From the NCBI RefSeq assembly GCF_003032475.1, contig NZ_CP028369.1, forward strand, positions 3,906,001-3,970,000: DNA of 64,000 nt. The letters run 5' to 3'. Positions 34,390-42,608 of this stretch are shown piece by piece (positions within the stretch are counted from its first letter, which is position 1; the number at the start of each line of letters is the position of its first letter). This DNA comes from Streptomyces sp. P3. GTDB lineage: Bacteria > Actinomycetota > Actinomycetes > Streptomycetales > Streptomycetaceae. Position numbers and translations under genes: made by a program. The notes below the pieces were generated by a model. That model made no database searches and had not been told where the DNA came from. It saw only the letters and a program-made list of their open reading frames with translations.

Positions 34390-35076
34390 TCAGCCGGAAA
34401 CGCTGACGGCCATCCAGTGCCACGGCTTCCCCGCGCGCCGACCGTTGAACTCGCCGAGCGTCCTCCACCCGCTTCGCCATTTGCCACGGCCGTGGTAGTT
34501 GGCACGGCAGGAGCAGGTGCACAGAAAGCCTTGGGCGTTCTGGCAGGACGAGTTGCAGCTTTCACGCGGGTTGTACTCACGGCCGATGAGGACGCTCGGG
34601 TGCCTGCGGAGCAGCTCCCGGCTCACGCCGGGGAAGTGAGCGCTGGCGACCGTCCAACACCCCTCGCGGCCGTCCCACCGGAACGATCGATCGTTTCCGA
34701 CCCAGCTGGAGAGTTTCCGCTCGTGCTCCCACATCGTGTGAGCCGGGAACCAGACGCCGAACCACCCCTTGGCGGGCAAGCCGATGGTCGGCAGGTGCTC
34801 ACCCCGATAGTTCGGTATCCACTCAGGGGGCTTGATGTACTCGGTCTTTTCCCGCCGGTCACGCCTGCGTCCTTTGCTCCCACCCGAAATCTGTCGGCTG
34901 CGTCGTGGCCCGGGCCCCCACTCGACCGACACGAGCGTGGCGAGCCGACCGGAGGCGTAGCAGGGGAGACGACTCAGTGGCCTGTCATGGGCGACCACGC
35001 GGCCGTCCTGGTCGACCTTGATGGAGTTGCGGCACTTCAAACACGTGCGGTTGAACCTTCCGCCGCCCACAAGCAC
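34390..35076 (-). CDS. Hypothetical Cys-rich protein
   Basis: The 228-residue protein has a CLKC pair at 12-15 and a C-terminal cluster of five Cys (174, 178, 186, 188, 190), suggesting metal binding. The middle is Trp-rich and basic (KPPEWIPNYRGEH, GWFGVWFPAHT). There is no signal peptide. I do not recognise the family; it could be a nucleic-acid-binding zinc protein. The start could also be further inside. It stands alone, converging on the toxin gene. Confidence 0.5.
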   Translation of the reverse strand: MLVGGGRFNRTCLKCRNSIKVDQDGRVVAHDRPLSRLPCYASGRLATLVSVEWGPGPRRSRQISGGSKGRRRDRREKTEYIKPPEWIPNYRGEHLPTIGLPAKGWFGVWFPAHTMWEHERKLSSWVGNDRSFRWDGREGCWTVASAHFPGVSRELLRRHPSVLIGREYNPRESCNSSCQNAQGFLCTCSCRANYHGRGKWRSGWRTLGEFNGRRAGKPWHWMAVSVSG

Positions 35077-35095
35077 CCCCTTGGTCGGAGCTCCA

Positions 35096-35230
35096 TCAGG
35101 TGTCGCGCGGCGGGGTGCAGGTGCCGTGGTCGACTTCGGTGGCGGAGGCAGGGTGCAGGACGCCCTTCAGTGCACCGAGGGTCAGCCAGGCGAGTTCTCG
35201 GACGTCGGCGGTGTGCTGCGCGTCAGTCAT
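35096..35230 (-). CDS. Very small protein overlapping the end of the next gene
   Basis: A 44-codon frame (MTDAQHTADVRELAWLTLGA) starts eight bases before the stop of the 35223-35912 gene and uses G/C-ending codons. The overlap suggests coupling. Function unknown, and it may not be real. Confidence 0.4.
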   Translation of the reverse strand: MTDAQHTADVRELAWLTLGALKGVLHPASATEVDHGTCTPPRDT

Positions 35231-35912
35231 CCCAGGACGTCGGAGGTGGGCCGAAGGCGCGACGACCGGCCCGCACAGCCAGAGTGGCCATGGCAGCGTT
35301 GGCGCCACCACCGATCACAGCGCCGATACCGAACGGTGCCACGCGACCGAGAACGATGATTCCCTGCTTGGTCCCGTACTTCGTGACGAAGTTCCTCCCC
35401 AGGACCTTGTTGATCTGACGCAACGTCTCGACTGGCACCTTGGCGACCACCTGACGTCCCCAGTGCTGCCCCGTACGCTCGGCGACCTTGGTGATGGTGG
35501 TGGAGCCGCTCCCGCCGAGCATGATCCCCATCACGATCGTTCGGCGGCGCTCGACCTCGTCGATGGGGACTCCGTGGACTTCGGCGAGCGAAAGCGCGAA
35601 GAGGGCGCTCAGCTCAAGAGATGACAGAGCCTCGCCTGCCGACAGCGCCAGTGCGACTCCCGTACCGACGCCGGGCGCGGCCGCGGTTCCTCCCACTGCG
35701 GCACCAGTGCCGGTCAAGGCGCTGACGTACATCCGCTCCAGATTGCGGATTACCTGTGCTGGTGTCGCCTCTGGGTTCCGCTGACGGGCCCGGGCTATGT
35801 TCTTGCGCACCAGCAGGCTCTGGCTGTCGATTGCCTTGTCCAGGAGGGCGAGGACTCGCTGCCCACGTACGGCTGCTGCCGGATCCGGCTCGTCGGGGGC
35901 GGCTGTTGTCAT
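35223..35912 (-). CDS. Hypothetical membrane-associated protein
   Basis: The 229-residue protein has an amphipathic N-terminal half, a Gly/Ala-rich hydrophobic stretch (about 70-115) and another near 195-220. These look like membrane-inserting helical hairpins, as in EcsC-like proteins, but there is no decisive motif. It precedes a tiny overlapping frame. Function unknown. Confidence 0.55.
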   Translation of the reverse strand: MTTAAPDEPDPAAAVRGQRVLALLDKAIDSQSLLVRKNIARARQRNPEATPAQVIRNLERMYVSALTGTGAAVGGTAAAPGVGTGVALALSAGEALSSLELSALFALSLAEVHGVPIDEVERRRTIVMGIMLGGSGSTTITKVAERTGQHWGRQVVAKVPVETLRQINKVLGRNFVTKYGTKQGIIVLGRVAPFGIGAVIGGGANAAMATLAVRAGRRAFGPPPTSWDD

Positions 35913-35949
35913 GCCTTGGGCTCCTTGGGTCGTTCGGTCCCAAGTCTCC

Positions 35950-36113
35950 CACTCAGGCAGCCAGTTCTGGAGCGTTTTCCACAGCTCCTATCTGTCGAGA
36001 CTCGGCGCTGCGGTCCGCCTCATCGACTGCGAGATCACTGTCAGCACCTCCCAGGGGCGCCGTATCGGCGCATACCGTCTCGTCACGCCCTGACCGACCC
36101 CCACGCCCAGCTG
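35950..36113 (+). pseudogene. Remnant of an IS4-type transposase
   Basis: The plus strand reads SYLSRLGAAVRLIDCEITV and RRIGAYRLVTP to a stop at 36091-36093; one frame over, it continues LTDPHAQL. This matches the conserved stretch before the catalytic Glu region of IS4-family DDE transposases (VRVIDY ... YRLVTTLLD). Both ends are missing and the frame is broken, and no inverted repeats are visible. A dead fragment. Confidence 0.55.
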
Positions 36114-36214
36114 TGTCGTGGTCAGCGCCGCCCGCTGTGTGTGTCCGGGCCGGGGGTCTCGCAGGCGCATTCGGCCCAGACCGTCTTGCCGCCTGGCGGG
36201 TAGGGCTCGACGCC

Positions 36215-36603
36215 TCAGCGGTCGGCGGGGGCGGTGACCAGGAAGCGGCCGCGGTCGGACCCGGCGTCCAGGGGCGTACCGCATTCCGCAGGCGGCGATG
36301 GGAGTTGCTCGCCCCGGGCGTCGGTGACGGCGATACGGAGCAGGCCGGCTGTGGTGTCGAGGGTGAGGGTGAGCCGGAAGTCGCGGCTGTTGACGCGACC
36401 GTGCAGGGCGGCGTTGGCGGCGAGTTCGGCCACGATCTGCTCGCCACGCTCGGTGACGCCGGGTGGCACCGGCCACGCGCGGAGCTGCTCGGCGGCGAGG
36501 AGACGAGCGAGCCGGGCTCCGCGACGGGTGGATGAAAGGAGCTGGGCGAACGTGTCTACGGTGGCGGCGAGTTCGGGTGTAGTCGCGTTCAGTCGCGTTC
36601 ATG
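36215..36603 (-). pseudogene. RsbW-like anti-sigma/ATPase gene broken by a 10-bp duplication
   Basis: The frame has an RsbW/HATPase-type core: VAELAANAALHGRV (N-box), RIAVTDARG and a degenerate final motif DRGRFLVTAP. Such proteins bind ATP and inhibit sigma or anti-sigma partners. The natural start should be ATG 36603 (M-N-A-T-T-P-E-L). Directly after the ATG the decamer AACGCGACTG occurs twice in tandem, shifting the frame into a stop. Downstream GTG 36469 would give only 84 residues, lacking the N-terminal helix. Deletion of one copy would restore an intact gene of about 125 residues. Confidence 0.6.
36581..36600. repeat. Perfect tandem 10-bp duplication at a start codon
   Basis: AGTCGCGTTC occurs twice head to tail immediately beside the start codon (complement of CAT 36601-36603) of the leftward ATPase gene. 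It causes the frameshift described there. Confidence 0.9.
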
Positions 36604-36789
36604 GGGCCACGGTGTCGGGTGCGCGTGGGCGCGTTCCAGAGGTGCGGTCCGTACGCTGCGTCAGCATACGAGCACATTCCGAGGACGGTGTGACGGTTCA
36701 TGCGTCACGCTGGGTGTCGTCGGCTGTAGGACGGCGAACAGCGCGGGTACGGAACCGGAGATGGCCGCGGATGGGCCTGGGCGGCGTTC

Positions 36790-36903
36790 GTGCACCAGCA
36801 GCGTTTCAGCGAGGACTACCGAGAGGCCCGCGATGGCCTGGGCATGCCCCTCATCCTGCATCTCTCGCGGTTGGCGGACGATGACGGGGATGACAACGAG
36901 TGA
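36790..36903 (+). pseudogene. Possible 3' remnant of a small gene
   Basis: A frame ending at 36903 reads AFVHQQRFSEDYREARDGLG then LILHLSRLADDDGDDNE with G/C-ending codons, but opens after a TAG without a proper start; GTG 36790 would give 37 residues. Probably the end of a decayed gene of unknown function. Confidence 0.3.
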
Positions 36904-37065
36904 CGCTTTCGCTTTCGCCAGTCGAGGGAGGCCGTACTCGCTGCGAAAGTTGCGCCGAAGGCCGGCGGTCTCCCTCTCATGGCCCTACATGGCTCGCGTC
37001 TCACATCACGCTACCGATCTTCGGACCGATCTCAGGCCGTCCGGGGCTTTGCCTGGGAAAGGCTG

Positions 37066-37518
37066 TCAAGCGTCGGCCGCGGCCAGGTGGCTGCGCAGTA
37101 CAGCCGCGATCTCTGCGGCGTTGCCCGTCGACGGGACTGCCCAGGGTGTCTCGTCACCGTTCTCCATCACGAAACTGCTCAGGAATCGCACACTCGCGGG
37201 GGACGGGACGTACGAGTCGCGGAGCCAGTGGGCGAACAAGGCGGCCGTGTCGGCGGTCACGTCGATGATGCTGACGTGGGCGTAGTCCGAGGCAGGCATG
37301 GCAGCCGTACCCGTGACGAAGACCTCCGGCGCCACCTCGATCTCGAAGTCCAGGACAGGCACATCACGGAGGCCGGAGGTGTTCGTCTCCAGAAAGGCAT
37401 CGGGGAAAGCCCGCTCCAGCGCGTCCCTGAACGTCTCCAGACTCGTCTGCCATGCGGCTGGGGTGTCCTCGGGAGGTGCGAAGACGAAGTTCGACCGCAA
37501 CGTGTGCTCGACTGCCAC
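37066..37518 (-). CDS. Probable immunity protein for the adjacent toxin
   Basis: The 150-residue acidic protein has no signal or membrane segment. It follows the REase-fold toxin gene by 15 bases in the same operon, the position expected of a cognate immunity protein that binds the toxin in the cytoplasm. Its sequence (VLDFEIEVAPEVFVTG, VSIIDVTADTAALFAHWL) matches no family that I can name. The function is inferred from position only. Confidence 0.6.
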   Translation of the reverse strand: MAVEHTLRSNFVFAPPEDTPAAWQTSLETFRDALERAFPDAFLETNTSGLRDVPVLDFEIEVAPEVFVTGTAAMPASDYAHVSIIDVTADTAALFAHWLRDSYVPSPASVRFLSSFVMENGDETPWAVPSTGNAAEIAAVLRSHLAAADA

Positions 37519-37533
37519 AGAAGTCCTTCACTC

Positions 37534-38649
37534 TCAGGGCACGTACCGTGCGGAACCGGTGACGCCGTTCATGGCGATCATCGACTCCCAGTAGGCCGCG
37601 TTGTCCTTGCCGTTGGTCACGATCTCAAGGCCGCGGATCTCCGAGTTCGCCGGGTTGGCCATCGCGCTCTTGTACCGGCGCAGCTCCGACTCGTCACCCC
37701 GGTACATGCCGTCGATCAGCGGGTCCCACTTCGGGTTCCCCTTGTCATCGACCTTCACGGGCTTTGCGAGTGTCTCGTTGACGCGCTCAATGCTGCGAAA
37801 GCTGCGCTTCGCGCAGTCCGGGTCGCGGACGTGTTTCGCCTCGACGAGGTAGCCGTCGACGGGGCGTATCCCGTCCACCATGAGCCCCTGTTTGCGACCG
37901 ACCAGCGGCACCTCGCGCTCCGGGTAGCCCGAGACGCGCAGTTGATAGGCGTTGTCGGGGTTCGTGGTGCCGCCGCCGCCGGCGAATCCCCCCGTGTTGA
38001 GCGAGTTCAGCCAGGTACGGAACGCCGGCTGCTGTCCCGGTGTGAGCAGACGGGTCGTGCCGGGCACCGGAAAGATGGGGTCCTGCCCGGGAATGGATGG
38101 ATCGACCCTGTTGATCGCAGGAAGGATGGCCGGCGGCTGGACGTGGAAGGAGGCGACGACCAGCGGCACAGGTATGGGAACGGGCACCGGAAGAAGCGGC
38201 GGCACGTGAAGTCCAGGAGGAGCATCCGACCCCTGGGGGAGTTTGACACGCTTCTCGGACGAGTCCAGGGCATGGGCGATATCGCCGAGCTGGTGGATCC
38301 AGGGATCGCCGAGCACCGTGTCGAGGAGCCCTCCGTCGTCGCCGTTGCCGCCGAACATCGGCTGGTTCCAGGTCATCTCGACGTGGAAGGGGTCCAGGTT
38401 GTTCCGGGTGATCTTCCGCTTCGCCGCTTCGACGTGATCCGCATACCGGTCGCAGGCCTTGGCGAGCTGGTTGCACGCCGCCACGAGGTTGGCGACCAAC
38501 GTCTCGTCGGGCTGGGCCCGTTCGGGTGGTTCGGCGAAGCCGACGAATCCTCGGAAGTAGGCGCGGAACGCGTCCGCGGCCTCCCCGGAATGAGCGCGGT
38601 CGGCCGTGTGCGCGTACGCCTGGGCGTCCTCCAGGAAGCGCACCATCAT
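37534..38649 (-). CDS. Polymorphic toxin with restriction-endonuclease-fold C-terminus
   Basis: The N-terminal 100 residues are helical (ANLVAACNQLAKACDRYADH), like the trafficking regions of WXG-type or T7SS-exported toxins. A Pro/Val-rich linker (about 140-185) follows. The C-terminal 115 residues carry the PD-(D/E)XK-like pattern MVDGIRPVDGYLVEAKHV, matching restriction-endonuclease-fold toxin domains of polymorphic toxins, which degrade nucleic acid in competing cells. ATG 38649 is the first standard start, but coding sequence (VHEGDGFLHDAVRRQK) extends in frame upstream without an ATG or GTG. The true 5' end may be damaged or use a rare start. Confidence 0.72.
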   Translation of the reverse strand: MMVRFLEDAQAYAHTADRAHSGEAADAFRAYFRGFVGFAEPPERAQPDETLVANLVAACNQLAKACDRYADHVEAAKRKITRNNLDPFHVEMTWNQPMFGGNGDDGGLLDTVLGDPWIHQLGDIAHALDSSEKRVKLPQGSDAPPGLHVPPLLPVPVPIPVPLVVASFHVQPPAILPAINRVDPSIPGQDPIFPVPGTTRLLTPGQQPAFRTWLNSLNTGGFAGGGGTTNPDNAYQLRVSGYPEREVPLVGRKQGLMVDGIRPVDGYLVEAKHVRDPDCAKRSFRSIERVNETLAKPVKVDDKGNPKWDPLIDGMYRGDESELRRYKSAMANPANSEIRGLEIVTNGKDNAAYWESMIAMNGVTGSARYVP

Positions 38650-38779
38650 CTTCTGACGACGGACCGCGTCGTGCAGGAAACCGTCCCCTTCGTGGACAAG
38701 TGACGTGGTGGAAACTTGCCGTCGCGCTGTCAGTGCGACGGCAGATTCGCAAGCCCCCGAGCCGAAGTGCGGTCGGCCT

Positions 38780-39091
38780 CTAGCCGCCCGTCGCCCACCG
38801 CGCTGCCGCCACCGTGCCCAGGAGCAGGGCTGGGAGCAGCCACCACCAGGGCAGGGTTCTGCGTATCGACGGCGCCAGCCACAGTGCCGCCGCGGTTGCG
38901 GCGGACGCGAGGGTGAGGACGCACGACAGGGTGATCCCGGCGTAGGCGTCGTCGTCCCAGGGGCCGGACGGCGTGATGGTCAGCGCCGTCCGGCAGAAGT
39001 ACGCGGCGATCAGGGTGAGCAGGGTGAGGGGGACGGCGAGGACCGCGCGGAGGCAGCCGCGGTCGTCGTCCACGGGGGAAGGAGTGGTCAT
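38780..39091 (-). CDS. Small membrane protein in toxin operon
   Basis: The 103-residue protein has about three hydrophobic helices (15-38, 50-70, 78-98) and a short acidic N-terminus. Its ATG overlaps the stop of the upstream frame (TGATG). It may help export the toxin or be a second immunity factor, but this is only positional inference. Confidence 0.6.
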   Translation of the reverse strand: MTTPSPVDDDRGCLRAVLAVPLTLLTLIAAYFCRTALTITPSGPWDDDAYAGITLSCVLTLASAATAAALWLAPSIRRTLPWWWLLPALLLGTVAAARWATGG

Positions 39092-39716
39092 CAGCGCAGT
39101 GCGTTCCTTGCGTCGGTCAGGTCGTTCGCGAATCCGCGCCCGTAGGCCTGGGCGTCCTCGGTCCGCCAGTACGGTCCGCCGTCGTAGCGGGCGGCGAGCT
39201 CCTGGTACTGGGCCGGTGTCATCTCCTCGGCAGGCACGTCGGCGAACTCGCTCTCCGCCATGTCCTCCCACTGGCGCATCGGCTCCGCCTCATGGGCGTC
39301 CCGGGTGATCACCGTGCCCTTGGTGTGGATCAGGTCCGCGAGGGACTGCTCGTTCGCCTTGCTGTTGGAGTAGTGGGCTTTGGCGACCTGGAGCACGAAC
39401 GCGTAACCGCGCAGTGCGCCGGCGGCCTTGTCGTAGCCCTCGGCGAGCTGTGCGAGCAGCTTGCGCCCCTCGGTGAGCCGGGCCTCGTAGTGCTGACTGC
39501 CCTCGCTCTTCCACCGGGTGTGCTTCTCGGCCCGCTCGGCGGACGGGTCGACCGCCACCAGCATGTCGTGGAGGCGCTTGAATCGGCGGCCGGGGAGCCG
39601 GCTCCGCCGCCACCGTCCGCCGGGATCTGGTCGATCTGCATGCCGGGGTGCGTGCCGCTCTGCTGACGCGCCAGGGCGTCGGCCTTCAACTGGGCCCGTT
39701 CCTCTTCGAAAGACAA
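39091..39716 (-). pseudogene. Frameshifted helical protein, first gene of toxin operon
   Basis: A first part starts at TTG 39716 (FEEERAQLKADALARQQSGT, with GGGGG five to six bases upstream) and runs to about 39600. The signal then shifts by one frame to RRFKRLHDMLVAVDPSAERA and continues to the stop at 39091. Joined, it would be a helical protein of about 208 residues, resembling WXG100-like or chaperone-type partners of secreted toxins. A single indel in a GC-run near 39590-39605 separates the halves. It may be a real mutation or a sequencing error. Confidence 0.55.
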
Positions 39717-39974
39717 CCTGTTCCCCCTTGGTCCGTCATCTCGAACAGCCAGTCGATCATGCCGCTGGTGGGCTGTGCGCCGGAACCTCGCCGCTCCGCC
39801 CGTGGCCCGGTTGGCACAGGGTCCTGACCAGTCGCGCACAACCGGGGTCGACCGCTTGCGGGAACGGTTGCGGGATCGGTCGCAGCGCTGGATCGCAGGG
39901 TCGGTTGCACGATCGGTCGCGTGGCCCGTCGCGTTCGTGTCGGTCCTCGGGAAGTCGTCGACAACAGACGGAGC

Positions 39975-40008
39975 AGGCCCCCGGCGGACGGCAGTCCGCC
40001 GGGGGCCT
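39975..40008 (-). terminator. Terminator of amino acid permease gene
   Basis: A perfect 15-bp GC-rich stem with a GGCA loop lies about 40 bases beyond the permease stop. The stretch between it and 39717 holds no gene. Confidence 0.85.
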
Positions 40009-40049
40009 GAACCGGACGGGAGGAGTCCCCCTGTTCGGTATTCGGTGTG

Positions 40050-41528
40050 TCAGGCCGGGGGAGCCTGGTCGGCGGTTTCCCGCGCTTTCGTCTTCGCCGA
40101 CAGGCGACCGCGCACCACCGCGAAGAGCACCACGCCCGCGGCCACCGCCGTGGACAGGACCACCTGGTCGCGGCCGCCGCCGTCGGCCGTGTCGGTGAGC
40201 ATGTAGCCGAGGACGAAGGTGATCAGGGCGATGGTCGCCCAGGTCAGGTAGGGGTAGAGCCACATACGGACGACCAGCTTCTCCGGTGACTCCCGCTCGA
40301 TGATCTTGCGCATCCGCAGCTGGGAGAAGCAGATCACCAGCCAGACGAACAGGGCGATCGCGCCGGAGGCGTTGAGCAGGAACTGGAAGACCGTGTCGGG
40401 CCAGAGGTAGTTGAAGGCGACGGCGACGAAGCCGAAGACCACCGAGGCGAGGATGGCCGTGCGGGGCACGCCGCGGTCCGTGGTCTGTCCGAAGGCGGCC
40501 GGGGCGTCGTTGCGGCGGCCGAGCGAGAACGCCATGCGCGAGGCGGTGTAGAGGCCCGAGTTGAGGCAGGACAGCACCGAGGTCAGCACGATGGTGTTCA
40601 TGATCTGGGCGGCGTGCGGGATGCCGATGGAGCTGAGGGCGGCGACGTACGACCCGTCCTTGAGGATCGCCGGGTCGTCCCAGCGCAGCAGCGACACCAC
40701 GATCAGGATGGAGCCCAGGTAGAACACCGCGATCCGCCAGATCACGCTGTTGGTGGCCTTGGTGACGGCGGCCCGCGGGTCGGCGGTCTCGCCCGCGGCC
40801 AGGGTGACGATCTCGCTGCCCATGAAGGAGAAGACGACCATCAGGACGCCGGTGAGGATCGCGCCGGGGCCGTTGGGGAGGAAGCCGCCGTGTGCGGTGA
40901 GGTTGGAGAAGCCGCTCGCCGGGTGGTCGGAGCCGGGCAGCAGTCCGAAGATCGCCAGGCCGCCGAGCACGATGAACGCGGCGATGGCGACGACCTTGAT
41001 GCCGGCGAACCAGAACTCGAACTCGCCGTAGGAGCTGACCGAGACCAGGTTGGTGGCGGTCAGGACGATCATGACGATCAGGGCCCAGCCCCACTGCGGC
41101 ACCGCGGGGATCCAGCCGGCCAGGATCTTCGCGCCGGCGGTCGCCTCGACGGCGAGCACCACGACCCAGAAGAACCAGTACAGCCAGCCGATGGTGAACC
41201 CGGCCCAGCGGCCCAGCGCGCGGTCCGCGTAGGCGGAGAACGAACCGGAGGTGGGATTGGCCGCGGCCATCTCGCCGAGCATGCGCATCACGAGGACGAC
41301 GAGGACGCCGACGAGCGCGTAGGAGACGAGGATGCCGGGGCCGGCGGCGGCGATGCCGGAGCCCGAGCCGACGAACAGACCGGCGCCGATGACACCGCCG
41401 ATCGCGATCATCGACAGGTGGCGGTTCTTGAGCCCGGCCTGAAGGCCGCCGGAGCCGCCGGAGCCGCCGGGCTCGCCGGACTCGGCGGGAGGGGTTTTGG
41501 GGACGGTTGTGGTCATCTCGACATCCAT
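40050..41528 (-). CDS. Amino acid permease, APC superfamily (AAT/GABA-type)
   Basis: The 492-residue protein has 12 hydrophobic helices after a Gly/Pro-rich N-terminus. The first helix carries GGVIGAGLFVGSG, the signature of the AAT family (GabP/AroP type), with LGEMAAANPTSGSF in the next segment. It would import an amino acid or GABA by proton symport. It is divergent from the GntR regulator, and their promoters share a palindrome at 41594-41608, so that regulator probably controls it. ATG 41528 or 41516 could be the start; neither has a strong ribosome binding site. Substrate not predictable. Confidence 0.88.
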   Translation of the reverse strand: MDVEMTTTVPKTPPAESGEPGGSGGSGGLQAGLKNRHLSMIAIGGVIGAGLFVGSGSGIAAAGPGILVSYALVGVLVVLVMRMLGEMAAANPTSGSFSAYADRALGRWAGFTIGWLYWFFWVVVLAVEATAGAKILAGWIPAVPQWGWALIVMIVLTATNLVSVSSYGEFEFWFAGIKVVAIAAFIVLGGLAIFGLLPGSDHPASGFSNLTAHGGFLPNGPGAILTGVLMVVFSFMGSEIVTLAAGETADPRAAVTKATNSVIWRIAVFYLGSILIVVSLLRWDDPAILKDGSYVAALSSIGIPHAAQIMNTIVLTSVLSCLNSGLYTASRMAFSLGRRNDAPAAFGQTTDRGVPRTAILASVVFGFVAVAFNYLWPDTVFQFLLNASGAIALFVWLVICFSQLRMRKIIERESPEKLVVRMWLYPYLTWATIALITFVLGYMLTDTADGGGRDQVVLSTAVAAGVVLFAVVRGRLSAKTKARETADQAPPA

Positions 41529-41569
41529 GGAGGGAGAACGGACAGGGAGGACGGACCAGGAGCGTCTGG

Positions 41570-41631
41570 AAATTAGTTCAGTACGATCGAAAAAAACAAG
41601 ACTTGTTTAACTGTTCACCTTGCTCTATTTT
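41570..41631. promoter_or_regulatory. Divergent promoters with shared palindromic operator
   Basis: AAACAAG-A-CTTGTTT (41594-41608) is a perfect palindrome. Rightward, its right arm supplies TTGTTT as -35, with TATTTT (41626-41631) 17 bases on. Leftward, its left arm supplies TTGTTT, with TAATTT (41570-41575) 18 bases on. A GntR dimer bound here would block both the regulator gene and the permease gene. Confidence 0.65.
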
Positions 41632-41713
41632 TCGTGCAGCGCGGAACCCTCTCTTCCGGGAGCCTCTGTGGACCACACCGTGACCCCGCTCGCCAGGCCG
41701 TTAAGGTGGCGCC

Positions 41714-42460
41714 GTGGTGAATGCACCGGGCAAGTTCGGCCCCTACAGCGGCTGGGACACGCGCGTCCTGGCCGGCCGGGGTCCCACAGGAGCGGAGCTC
41801 GTCCGGTCCCGGATCGCCCTGCGGGTGCGGCTGCGGTCCGTCTCGCCGGGGGACCGGCTGCCGGACGCGGGGGTCCTCGCCGAGGAGCTCGGGATCAGTG
41901 AGATCACCGTGCGACGCGCGCTGGAGGTCATGTGCCAGGACGGCCTGCTCGACCGCCGTCGCGGCCGGGCCGGCGGGACCTTCATCGCCGCCGACTGGGA
42001 CGCGGTCGTCGCCGTGATGTACGACGCCGACGAGGCGGCCGCCCTGGACTCCTTCCAGCTGCTGCTCGAATGCGGGCTCGTCGCGCACACCGCGGGCGAG
42101 CTGCCCGACGGCCGGCTCGACGGGCTGCGGGCACTCGTCGAGGAGATGGACCTGGCCGACGACCCGGCCCGGCTGCTCGAACTCGAGACCCGCTTCCACC
42201 TCGACCTCGCGGAGACCCTCGGCGGCGCCGGGATCAGGGAGTTCGCCGCTGACCTGCTCGGCAAGCAGTGCCTGCTGGGGCCCGCGCCGGACCCCGCGGT
42301 CGTACGGGCCCGCAACCGCTGCCACCTGGACCTGCTCGACGAACTCGGCCGCGGCGCGATGGCCCCGGCGGTAGGGGCGGTGAAGGCACACCGGCACGCC
42401 GAACCGGCTTCGCCTCTCAGAACCGAACCGGCTTCGCCCCTCAGAACCGAACCGGACTGA
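41714..42460 (+). CDS. GntR-family regulator (FadR/FCD type)
   Basis: The 248-residue protein has an N-terminal winged helix with DRLPDAGVLAEELGISEITVRRALEVM typical of GntR (about 50-80) and a helical FCD ligand domain (about 105-215; ETRFHLDLAETLGG). It probably senses a metabolite and represses the divergent permease gene and itself through the palindrome at 41594-41608; the downstream permease may also respond. Starts GTG 41714 and 41717 are equivalent. The C-terminus ends in a duplicated EPASPLRT encoded by local DNA repeats, outside the family's conserved part. Confidence 0.88.
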   Translation: MVNAPGKFGPYSGWDTRVLAGRGPTGAELVRSRIALRVRLRSVSPGDRLPDAGVLAEELGISEITVRRALEVMCQDGLLDRRRGRAGGTFIAADWDAVVAVMYDADEAAALDSFQLLLECGLVAHTAGELPDGRLDGLRALVEEMDLADDPARLLELETRFHLDLAETLGGAGIREFAADLLGKQCLLGPAPDPAVVRARNRCHLDLLDELGRGAMAPAVGAVKAHRHAEPASPLRTEPASPLRTEPD

Positions 42461-42590
42461 CCCCACAGACCCGAACCGCAGGGACCCTCGCAGACCCGAG
42501 CCGCAGGGACCCCCATAGACCCGAACCGCTCGTACCCCGCAGCCGCACCGAACTGACCTTGCAGAGCCGAACCGAACCGAACCGACTTCT
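42408..42590. repeat. Degenerate CCGAACCG-type repeat tract
   Basis: Short imperfect repeats built around GAACCGAACCG, CAGGGACCC and CAGACCCGA fill the end of the regulator gene and the gap to the next permease. The first two copies encode EPASPLRT twice. The tract looks like slippage expansion. Confidence 0.6.
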
Positions 42591-42608
42591 CGGAAGGGAG
42601 TTGGCGCC

